Source: Atriophallophorus winterbourni
Lineage: Eukaryota; Platyhelminthes; Trematoda; Plagiorchiida; Microphallidae
Direction of reading: 5' to 3'
Assembly: GCA_013407085.1 (NCBI GenBank)
Contig: JACCGJ010001689.1
Coordinates: 1-64,000, forward strand
Length of the DNA: 64,000 nucleotides
The notes below the pieces were generated by a model. That model worked only from the letters and a program-made list of their open reading frames with translations, searched no databases and was not told where the DNA came from. The translations under genes and the position numbers were made by a program. Below, piece after piece: positions 53,601 through 62,000 of the stretch; within the stretch, counting starts at the first letter, position 1; each line of letters begins with the position of its first letter.

Positions 53601-56600
53601 GGTCAGGGTTTTCCTTCCCCTAGATGGATTGCCAGTAGCTGACGAGTTCTATCTGCCCGGAGCAAACTGGTTTTAAGGCGCCAGTCACCCGCCTTCGCCC
53701 CTTCTCCTGTCAGTAAAAGCAGTTCCGCCGGGCTTGTGAAAGCGACTCGTGCAGGCCAGGAGTTGGACTTGGTTGTCAGAGGCTATTTGAGACGCACGCC
53801 ACGTGGGAGCATTTTATAGATAGTAGGTGGCTCATTCCTACTACCACCCCCGGCTGTGACAACCTTTGGAACCGATGCTAACATGTGGAATTGTGATAAG
53901 ATAAAAGACTCAGTTCATTTTAAAGGTTGAAGTTTAGAAGCATTTGAAATTCAACGAGGCGTAACAATTTTACGCTGTTCGATATTTTCTTTGTTCTGCT
54001 ACAGAAACACGCTTTTAGGTGGAGAACAGAAGGTATTTACCTACACACGCGAAATGATGGCAAGCATTTCAACCTGAACAGGTTGAGAGTACAAACAAGG
54101 TACGGGGTGTGCTAATCCGTATTCTGTTATTTGCCGACGATACAGCCATTATCGCTCACTCCCGAGAACAACTCCAGTCGCTAATGGACTGTCATTCGTC
54201 AGCATGCAAAGACTTTGGACAAACAAACAGCATGAGCAAGACCAATGTCCTTGGTCAATGGATTCTATCGCCTCCAATCGTCACAGTTGGAAACTATCAG
54301 CTTGAATCAGTACATCATTTTACATATCTTGGTTCAACCATTGCGGATAACCATTCGGTACAAAGACGTTTTCAAAAGAGATATGAAAGCTCTTGGCATT
54401 GACCCTACGAGTGGGGAACTTGCTCTTGACCGCTCACATGGGAGGGATTGTGTAAAGCATCGTCTGCAAGCTGGGGTCGAGCAGATACAGCTCTGAACTC
54501 GTGCCAATGCCGCCGGTCGAACGACTGCTGTCTATCGCTGCAGGAAAGATGGTTCCTCCGAAATCGGACTGTTTTGTATTCGAGAAGCTGTGGCATAGGC
54601 AGTTAAAAACCCTCACTAGTAACTTTTCTAAAGTATGCGCAGCGCGTTTTCCAGACTGGTGTCCACGCGATCAGATATCGCAATGGCTAGTTACGCTTCA
54701 GGATATGTCCAGAAACCGTGTTCAATGGCGGTCTTGTACTAAGCATCTTCTTGCTTAACCTTGTATGTTGTCAAGCTGAGTGACGAGAAAAGCTTGTTAT
54801 GATGCATGACAGTGAAAGCCGCAAGGAAGCTGCCATGCTGATGTCGCTCTACTCGTTCACCAAACTTGTTTGAATGCATGTTCTATTCGAGGTGTAGACA
54901 CCTCTACACAGTTTGTTTGTGCTTACTCTTCTATAGAATTCGTAGCTATTTAAGTCCAACCCTTCCCCATCTTTTAGGATTTTACTTTTTCATGGCTGTG
55001 TGACAGTTAAGCATTTGGTACGCGCTACCGGTGTAATGCTGTCTGTTATGATGATGATGATGATGAGAAGCTGTGGAACATGAAACAATCATGCGCTTGT
55101 GGTGTACATCTATGGTCAACATCGCCTGAAAGAGGCCAAGAACAGATAGATTTGTGAATGTGAAATCATCATCGGCTGAACAGCAGATGGTAGTCGAGAG
55201 CACAAAACTTCGGATTACTAATGTCTAGATGAACGGTTTGAGTCCCGCCTAGGCCAGAGAATTTGAATTGCCGATCAACTCTGATAAAATCGAAATGATT
55301 CCATGCTGTGCAGATTTATATGAATTAGACAACGAGACATGGACATAGGTAGCATGTGGGATGAGATATGGTATGGTATGAAAGCACAAGCTTGACCCAG
55401 GCAAAGTGCCGCACAGTCACAGACTCGGATGAGATACTGTTAGGTTCTCCAGGTGTAGAAATTCGTGTGCGATCGCGCATGTAGCTCAATACAGGTGAGA
55501 AACCAATATAATCCGACATTGCTTGTGCAGACGTACTTCACGAAAGCACATCGTACAAGGTCACGTTAACCTCGTCACAAAAATCAGTATCGTAGATGGC
55601 GAACGAACGGAAGAATGAGAACCGGTCAGTGTAGAAAGGAAACAAGCGATTCGCTGGAAAAATTGTGCAAACTAAAAGAATTGTAAAACACCATAGCTGA
55701 CACAGGGAGTGCTTACCGGGTACACCATTGCCATCAATGTCTCCAAACGCGGAATAACCAAGTTTAGACCACTGTGATCCGCTATACGCCATTTTATGAG
55801 GCTCCAAATTGGTACTAGCAATGACAGGAAGTGAAAATAGAAAATTTTGGATACAATTCATGTGTATAAAATCACAAGGTTAGATCGAAAAAAAGATTCA
55901 TAGGACCATAGACAGCGAGTGAGCCAAAATACTGTAAGAATTCTTACAGTAGACTCATAACAGGTAATCAATTTCGATAAAACGGCACTCGTGGCAAGCA
56001 GAGCAGGTAGCACCAAGGTAGGGGGTGACAAGCAAATTGCCACACGGTTATAGACTGCGTGTGGGCTAGGATACTGTCAGTTTTCCCGGCTAACACTGAT
56101 ATGAGAACGATAATGGAAGTCAAAATGGCAGCGAGAATCCAGCGTGGTTTCGCACGCCGCTCACTACTGGTGGCTAAGCTCGGGGTGACAAAAACTTAAT
56201 TGCATGAATGATAGACATCAACGGTGGCTAAATTATCAAGCAGGCAACAAAAACTATGTTGACCAACTGCTCATGCAGATTCAGCTGCAACGTTGCGGAA
56301 GGGACTGACGCTCAGGACAGATCTGTTCATTTCGACTAAAGTCTATTAGAAAAAGCGCTGGGTTACGCCCTAATAGGCACAATACAAGCATAGCCAGCGA
56401 AGAATCACAGATATGTATAAGGAGAAGTGTTTAAAGGGCGCGCTTTGTGCTCCGTTTGACTTGGTCAGAAAATTATCCTTCGACAGCCCGGTTCTATTTT
56501 TATTACTACTCACGAGTAGCTAAAATAACAAAACGTTTATCAATCACGCGATTTTTATGGTTATATGTATGCTTCAGTATTTGGTTTCCGATTCTAATAT

Positions 56601-58893
56601 ACCTTCGTGGTAAAATCAGAACACTAACTAGAGAGTTCAACAAAAAGCCATCAAAATCTGCCCAATAAAGCAACAAGAAATTAAATGTGCAAAGCTACGT
56701 ACCCTCCTAAAATGAGCAGACGTGAGGTGGCGTCTACTTGTCCGAAAATATCAGCAATTGAATCCGCGTTCATATCGCAAACCAAAGGTTGAGATTGAAA
56801 CGTAGCGATCGATGTTTTGTTTTCAAAAACTGGAATAAATAAAAGTGAGTGAAACCAAAAAGCACCCTAGGTTAATTTATTGAGACGTAAAGATTAGGAA
56901 GACACAACGAGAATGACGGCCTAAACAATGATGAATACTTTAAATGGAAAATTAAACAGATCTGCAATGAGTGGAAATTCATTGGACAGTGTTTCGATTA
57001 ATATTAAACTGGTGCGAACAATTGAAGCGAAACCGCTGCAAAACAGCGTTCAGTATCATTGTTTTGTGAGTTGAAGTCATGTAATACGAGCCCAATGATT
57101 GGAGTAGATCAATAACCGTTAAAGAAGTACAAAATCGTAAACGCGGCATGTCTTGAGTGCGATAATACACCACCTCACGTGACTGAAGCATATACGAAGA
57201 GGCGAACAGAAGTGAGAGCTACGTGGGTTGAGGCAGGAAAGTAAAAATACATAATTTTGGTTCAGGATTCAATCAGCAAATTCATAACTTGTGTGAGATA
57301 AATTATTATAAGATGTCATCATCGTCAGGGTCAGCATTATACCGGTAGCGAGTATCGAATGCTTAAAGGTCAAGCAACCATGATAAAAAAGAATCATGAA
57401 AGACGAGGAAGGGTGGGATTGACGAATTACGGAATCTATAAAAGAGGAGTGAGCAAAAAGAAGAATGAGGCGATTACAGCTCAAGCGGAACAGGCCATCA
57501 ATCAATTTTAATGAATGAGTACAGGGACATCAACAAGATAGATTCCATGCACCTTTAACTCCCATTCTTCATAACAAGTTGGCTTTGTCGCTTCACTTGG
57601 CAACATACAATATCAAGCAAACAATCCAAAAAGATGTTTACTACAATACGGCACTTGAACATGGTTTTATGACATCCTGAAGCGTAACTAATTACAGTGA
57701 TATCTGATCGCGTGGGCCCAAGCCAAAAAGATGCGATGCGCCAATTTTAGAACGGTTACTGGTAAAGGCCTTTAACTGCTTGTTATATGACGAGTTTCAG
57801 CGTCCTATAAAATTTTGGCTATTTTCTGTGTGGTATGTGAATCCGTCGCTTTTCCATCGTTTTGCCGTAAACTTGCATCGCTGTTTACCATTTTTCATCG
57901 TCTTTTTAAAACGCACATACCTTAAATGATTTACCCAATACCACTGGTGCACTTTTAAAATCCTAAACTTCGGGGGTTATGCTGCGCCAGACGGAACGAC
58001 CTCCAATGAATACCTAAATATGACATGGAAACACCGTGTCACACTAAAATTTCGTCTGTTCTCATCATAAAGCTCGATTTACTGAGAAGTCGCGGGTAGA
58101 CGGAACGACAGCTGGTTCAAATTCGAAGAGGAGGCTGACAATTGCAATGCTTCTCTACAATCTTCACCCATGTAACTTGTTCGTTAATCATCGCCTGTGC
58201 GCTAAAAAATTGAATAAACTCAATTTTCTTCTTTTCAGAGATACATTTCTCAACTGCATGGCCAATAACGAATTCCCAAAACTTCACACATGGAATTTCG
58301 CGCAACGCTTGAATAAAATGCATCAACTCAACACAAAATGCCTCTGCGATGTCAAGGTCGATATTGGTCTACTAATATAAACAACCGAGTAAGAGAAATA
58401 TTTAAATAAAACTGTGAGTACCAAATGAACCGCGATTTGTTCCTTTATCACCGTAAGCGACGAATGCTTTGAACGGACCAGTGGTAGAAGCGGACGTGAG
58501 TAGAAGTAAATCCAACACCGAATCGCCGTTAAAATCTGCGGGCACGACACTACGAATCGGTTCTGTCAACGCGGGCGACAACAGCAAACTCGGTGACGGC
58601 AGCGCCGTGGCGAATTTCGATCCTACGAGACCGAGCGAAAAGGATGACTTCGTACTGGGCGATATGGAGGCATACAGTTTTGTACCGTCCAGATCCACGA
58701 GAATGACATCCATGCGACGATCCGCGTTCAAATCAGCGAACGCGGCAATTTGATAATCCGGCCAAGTGGACGAAGTCTTGAAAGTGGCACCAGATGGACC
58801 AACAGTACTGTTTGGCACAGCACCGAAAACTAACCCGAACACACATGTCACGAGAATGGAAACGGTGAAGAACCAATCGATTTGTCGAGACAT
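41630..58893 (-). CDS. ITFG1: Integrin-alpha FG-GAP repeat protein 1 (T-cell immunomodulatory protein, TIP)
   Basis: Ten exons: 58893-58422, 56829-56703, 55814-55717, 52729-52565, 51218-51133, 45471-45133, 43839-43738, 43657-43403, 43322-43240 and 41813-41630. All phases match and the total is 1911 nt, 636 aa (human 612). The order is a signal peptide (residues 1-25), beta-propeller FG-GAP-like repeats (DLNADRRMD, DFNGDSVLD, DMNADSIAD, DIDGNGVPE, DLNLDGYLD), a predicted membrane span (591-614) and a short tail ending FHFDAM, the same ending as in vertebrates. TIP is a type I membrane protein of the secretory pathway and surface, linked to adhesion and RUVBL partners. The small exon 51218-51133 is the least certain: it fits by phase and by the C...C...FYF pattern but lacks a DxDGDG loop. 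The start is the ATG that begins the signal peptide. Intron 5 holds a Ty3/Gypsy element. Confidence 0.93.
42040..42175. repeat. Short interspersed segment shared with 30600-30720
   Basis: AGTCAACCCACCACC and the ACACAGAAGCTTTGTTAGAC block correspond to the MOCS2B-intron copy with about 15-20% differences. Confidence 0.6.
43920..44725 (-). mobile_element. CR1-like LINE fragment interrupted by an S1 element
   Basis: Minus strand 44720-44650 reads KYLRTAITLEPISGILYLL, and 44240-43930 gives the same C-terminal region as the LINE at 18640-19280 (LLQILDQNTSYCLLQR against LLQRLDQNMSYCLLER). Between them a SINE-like S1 copy (44340-44560) is inserted, so the SINE is the younger event. Confidence 0.7.
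44340..44560 (-). repeat. SINE-like S1 copy nested in a LINE
   Basis: Tail module GCTGATCCAGACAAAGCTTC through GGTTGCCCAGGCCTAGACAG and the head TTCGCATGCAGCCCACTTCC to GATTGCACATCCGTGC: a nearly complete copy. Confidence 0.8.
46425..46545 (-). repeat. SINE-like S1 head, reverse, diverged
   Basis: GCAGTGAGACTTCATCGTGT, TGTAGCTCAGTATCCGTGGC and AGCACGGATG match the head block. Confidence 0.6.
46768..47008 (-). repeat. SINE-like S1 copy, reverse, full length
   Basis: Begins TATGAAATCACAAGCCTGAT and ends CACGATTGCACATCCGTGC; all family blocks are present. It lies 95 bp before the Ty3/Gypsy LTR. Confidence 0.85.
47104..47285 (+). repeat. 5' LTR
   Basis: TG...CA ends. It contains TTTAGTTGATTAAA at 47205-47218, complementary to the primer-binding region just after the LTR. 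Confidence 0.9.
47287..47300 (+). promoter_or_regulatory. Putative self-primed primer-binding site
   Basis: TTTAATCAACTAAA starts 2 nt after the 5' LTR, where the minus-strand primer-binding site belongs. It is the exact reverse complement of LTR bases 47205-47218. No TGG-type tRNA 3'-end complement is present. Confidence 0.65.
47304..50855 (+). CDS. Ty3/Gypsy Gag-Pol polyprotein (K02A2.6-like lineage)
   Basis: A single 1183-aa frame. Gag occupies the first third and ends in two CCHC zinc knuckles (C213-C226 and C233-C246). The aspartic protease motif DTGSS starts at residue 294. The reverse transcriptase follows (DLQSAYHQIPV, then YVDN at 564-567 where most RTs have YxDD). RNase H comes next (TDASDVAIAATL, DALSRGF), then the integrase with an HHCC zinc-binding domain and a D-D-35-E core (SIDFKGPI, HSDQGSSF, NGQVERLNGT). 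There is no gag-pol frameshift or stop between domains. The protein would make virus-like particles and copy the element. The start is the ATG 18 nt after the LTR. No envelope gene is present. Confidence 0.95.
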   Translation: MDRLLRPERFDTDPNAADATDSWEHWFLTFTNFLDTIESFNPDKLKTLIHFLSPAVYKIISQCTDYDLAISTLNSLYVQPKNEIFSRHILATCKQNRDETLDQFMQKLRNFAKDCDFKVVSAEQNQQDAIRDAFISGLMSNAIRQRLLENKTLDVQTAFDQAKALDLAQRQSHSFIQPAPSNYGAAAIDASHATTDSTPFSSETTLATTRSSCFFCGYDRHPRSKCPARDAECKSCGKKGHFQKVCRSTNKAKHTASVIPFLTSTIINAAAPASLNKAITGVVVNGIALQALVDTGSSESYISESIVCLNGWPILESKNQIVLASTSMISNTKGHCFVSLVHKSTRYNNVKLSILPDLCADVLLGHDFLQRHRAVEIPFEGIQAPFSLCSLSVTTLTPVSLFPHLDPSCRPICTKSRRYSHNDEIFIRAEVAKLLNEEIIESSQSPWRAQVLVTTNERQKKRLVIDYSQTINRFTYLDAYPLPRIDDMIQKISQFGVFSTLDLQSAYHQIPVKENERRYTAFEACGNLYQFRRIPFGVTNGVACFQRAMDELIRKESLRGTYVYVDNITVCGKDKHDHDVNLSKFMHAVDKYGLTLNRNKCTFSVERVKLLGYEVSAGNVKPDPERFDALLKLPPPCDAKAQQRIIGMFSYYSQWFSQFSDKIHPLVHNKIFPLSGKALNAYTSLKSELVQASLFSVDRDVPLVVETDASDVAIAATLNQNGRPVAFFSRTLSPSERNHPAIEKEACAIVEAIRKWRHYLIGSHFKLITDQRSVSFMFDTKIASKIKNDKIQRWRIELSQFSYDVVYRPGPDNTVADALSRGFCASVHSLPELKSIHDSLCHPGITRLFHFIRSKNLPFSLDDVKSVIRQCLVCSQLKPKFFGPYNEPLIKATHPFERLSIDFKGPIPSSTRNRYLLTVIDEFSRFPFAFPCPDMTSSTVISRLTELFSIFGMPGYVHSDQGSSFMSSDIKSFLHSRGVATSRTTSYNPQGNGQVERLNGTLWKTVSLCLRDRGLTTEQWELVLPEALHAMRSLLCTATNETPHERMFKHNRKSPVGTSLPNWLLMPGPVLYRRNVRSSKYDPLVEEVELLESNPQYAHIRLPDGREETVSLRQLAPMNQSPNPLNTDPPDPTETPPDTLCTPDIQSATSDISGPTTTLQPNVEHLVSQQQRVRPYNLRSREV
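50899..51078 (+). repeat. 3' LTR
   Basis: Identical to the 5' LTR over the first 173 bp. It is preceded by a short purine run (GGGGTGAA) as a possible polypurine tract. Confidence 0.9.
51865..52210 (-). repeat. Two adjacent SINE-like S1 copies, reverse
   Basis: A truncated copy (about 51865-51990) is followed by a nearly complete one (51992-52205) that starts GGCATGAAAGCACAAGCCTG and has a small deletion in the middle hairpin. Confidence 0.8.
52920..52942. repeat. (CA)n microsatellite
   Basis: About 8 CA units beside a GC-poor region. Confidence 0.85.
53160..53815 (+). repeat. Interspersed repeat family R2, copy 3 (longest)
   Basis: Aligns with copies 1 and 2 from about 53370 (CACCACTCGGTGTTTGTTCA, GGCAGCAGGGAGTTGGCAGA, CGAAGCCTTTCCCGCAATCG). 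It adds an upstream GC-richer block (TCGGAGGCGAGATCGTTGCA) not seen in the others. It lies in ITFG1 intron 3. Confidence 0.75.
53985..55065 (+). mobile_element. 5'-truncated non-LTR retrotransposon with GAT-repeat tail (family R3 source)
   Basis: Frames include GKHFNLNRLRV, then LLFADDTAIIAHSREQLQSL (the RT palm FADD motif), VHHFTYLGSTIADN, and finally CPRDQISQWLVTLQDMSRNR near the ORF2 end. The 3' UTR carries CCCTTCCCCATCTTTTAGG and ends in (GAT)n at 55046-55064. Frameshifts separate the blocks, so it is inactive. Fragments at 4165, 5060, 14055 and 57310 derive from the same family. Confidence 0.8.
55375..55515 (-). repeat. SINE-like S1 copy, reverse
   Basis: TATGAAAGCACAAGCTTGAC through AGTGCCGCACAGTCACAGAC; the middle is shortened. 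Confidence 0.75.
56035..56180 (-). repeat. SINE-like S1 copy, reverse, lacking its tail end
   Basis: GTTATAGACTGCGTGTGGGC then AATGGCAGCGAGAATCCAGC and the GCTCACTACTGGTGGC head. Confidence 0.7.
57310..57790 (-). repeat. Non-LTR element 3' fragment (family R3), reverse
   Basis: ACCGGTAGCGAGTATCGAAT, AGACGAGGAAGGGTGGGA and GACATCCTGAAGCGTAACTA match 5060-5480 with more divergence. Confidence 0.7.
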
Positions 58894-59047
58894 CCAAATT
58901 GGGTTTATCTGGAAAGAATTTGACAGAGTGAAACAGGGCAAAAATGGATGAAAACAAAAACAACGAGAACACAAAAAAAGGATTTTATTGCGTTAAAAAA
59001 AACGGTACAAAGACAAACAATCACAGTCGTGGTCAGAAAAAAGTAAG
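58894..59047 (-). promoter_or_regulatory. 154-bp intercistronic region between TBC1D20 and ITFG1
   Basis: Reading on the minus strand from the TBC1D20 stop: an AATAAA poly(A) signal at 58989-58984, then a long T-rich stretch, TTCTTTCCAG ending at 58909, 15 nt of leader and the ITFG1 ATG. This is the arrangement of a downstream cistron processed by spliced-leader trans-splicing. Confidence 0.6.
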
Positions 59048-62000
59048 TCAAGCAGATCTCCACCAATAAATTATGAACGCGATTGTTGCGACTGCTGCAG
59101 CCCCCACGTAGATAAGTAATTCACGGGTGTTCCATTTATCGCCAGATTTCTTAACAAGATTGTTGGACACCACTGAGAGTGCAGCTTTACGTTGCTCGCC
59201 AAGATGACGCAATTTTTCCGGGGGTACCGAGCAATACAGCTTCACGGCATAGTTTACCAAATCTTCCACCGGATGTTTCTTCGGTAATCGGAGCAAAGTG
59301 TGATGCAGAATACCGAAATCAGCTTCGGTCGATTCAACTTCTTCATCACTTCGGATTATGACCTTGGAAAAACGGAGAACAAATTCATTAGTACAGGCAT
59401 GACATCACTCAATTACAAATAAGGAGCTTAGCGATGGGGGAACAGGTACGAAAGACAGGGATGCAAATCGCTTAACTGAGAGTAAGGCGAGACCCTGGAA
59501 GCCAGGATATCTGTTCCTTTGCATGACACATGATGTATGTATGTATGAAATCACAAGCCTGATCCAGGCAAAGTGCCGCACAGTCATAGACTGTACGTGG
59601 GCTAAGATACTGTATGAAGACATGATAGACTTAATGCAGGTAGAGTTCGTCGGGGTTAGGAAAAATGCCCACATTCTGCTAGAGCACCAGTGTTTCTAGA
59701 TTCGTATAGTGGTTCACATTCATCTTCGGTGATGATTGATTCGACAAACAACTATCTATGTGAGTTGAATGAAAGGCGTCAGTGTAACTTAGTGTAGAAA
59801 AAGAAGATGCACGATTCGATGGACTTGAAGGTATAGCTAAAGGAATCGTTGACTGCTTAATGGGCAATGCCTTAACTCATCTTATTCATTGCAAAAAGGG
59901 GCCACACAAGTCGATGAAGCTAATTTCGAACTCTACGTGATATTACAAATAGCTATGGTGATTATACCTGTCACATTTAATTAGAACATACGTTGCATGT
60001 ATGTATACATGACAGCACAAACATTGAACCAGGCAGTCTCGAACATTTAAGATCGCATGTGGACGCAGCTATTGTCAGGTTGTTCAAAACTAGATATATA
60101 ATTCGGTCAATGTTAACAGTCAATTTTGATTTATGTTATAGATATTGGAAAAACAAGCAGGTCCGTTAAACCCGATGATAGAAAAATGATTGAGCAGTAC
60201 AAGGAAAATTTTTGACCTAAACCTTAAAGCGATGGAATGACTTCCATTTAAACGAGGGTTGCCTTTATACAAAGATGTAAATTTCGTAGCGGGCAATTCA
60301 ACGAGGGTCAAGAGAGTGCAAAGTATAAGTTTTGAATATCATAACCACAAGCAAATTGGGTAAAGATGATGAGAACGGTCGCTTCCGTGTGACGTTGCAT
60401 AAATTCGAAGAAAACATGCAACCTGTGAACCGTGTACACTTAGAAAACTAGCAACGTGAACATTGTACAGTGAAAAGCGCTCATTAGCAAGCGTGAAAAT
60501 TCAGATACAGTTCAAGTTTGACGGAAAGCACTCACCGCGACGGACAAATAGATGAGCATGAGTGGATCGGTGGCCAGGAATAAATCGAACAATCGGCGCA
60601 CGTCATCCATTTCGGGTAAGACATGCGCAAACCACGTGATAATCCAAGCCAATGTGAAGTCAGGACCCAACCCGACCGCCTCGATGTTGGCGGTCAGCTT
60701 TGGTCGTAGGTATGCCAGTAACGCGAAAATCAGCTGCATATACTGAACCGTACTGTCCATTGAAGGTTCCATGAAAAGGCTGAAAAATTGCGAGAGCGTA
60801 ATAGAATCTAGGTGTTGTCACATAGGCTGGACCCGTGAACGTAACTGATGCCAATCTACTAGCAGTTCTAACGCACGGATGTGCAATCGTACAGCACTTA
60901 TGTGCTGTGTGGCTAACACCGTGCTAAATTGATTGGCCAGAGGTAATGAGCTGCATGCTGAAACACGTTGGAGTCTCACTACCATTTCCTGTTCTTTTTT
61001 CTTCATCATATCTGTCTAGACCTGGGCAACCTGACAGTATCTGAGCCCATGTGCAGTCTCTTACTGTGCGGCAATTTGCCTTGATCAGGCTTGTGCTTTC
61101 ATGCCATACCATACTAGCAGTTCATACATGCGATATCTAATGCTTATGGGCCCGTGACTTTGATGAAAATATGAAGAAAAAACTCGCCACCCGATAACAG
61201 GTTTTCAGTAAACACTGAAATACAAGAATACAAAATTTAGCGCTTGCAACGTTGACAGTTGTGTTATGAACGAAAGGTCTGCAAAATGTGAAATAAGAGA
61301 TAATGGTCAAGTGAACGTGCCAAATAGTTCTGATGAGTAGGATACAGTGATGTTGACTAGGTCTGTGTCGCTAGTAGAAAAAACGTTCAAGCAGATATGC
61401 GTAAATTGAGCCGCACCATACGTCATACATCTCTGTCTAGACCTGGGGAACCTGACAATATCTCAGCACATGTGCACTACGAGGCGCTTTGCTTGGATCT
61501 TGCAATAAAGCATGTAGCGTTTCAACGCTAAACTGAACGAGATAAGAGCAGTCCTCGTGAAATTGCACAAATAACCGGCGTCCCATGATGGTCTGAAGAT
61601 CACTCACAACTCTTAGTTAGAACGTGTGGTGGACAAGCCTTCATTTACAATAGAAAGTGTGAAGGGGGATGATTATGGACAAGAAAAGCTCGTTAGCCAG
61701 GAAAAGTGGTGCACCTAGGCACAGGAAAACTACAATCTTGAACCACCATGTGCTGCTGGCTATATCCAACTATGGGTAGCCCCCAAGACTCGAATTCGAG
61801 AAAACTTACGGCGCCAGAATTATTATAGACATTTTTCAGTTCTTCAAGTTCTCATGCGAACTGTCTAATAATGATAATCGAGAGGTAACGGGGCAAGGGA
61901 AATAGCTGATTCTGTATCTTGAAATATCTTGGTGTACATCTCGGAAAATAAAAGACGACACTGAATAAAAAAGCTCATCTTCATGCACCTCCATCACACA

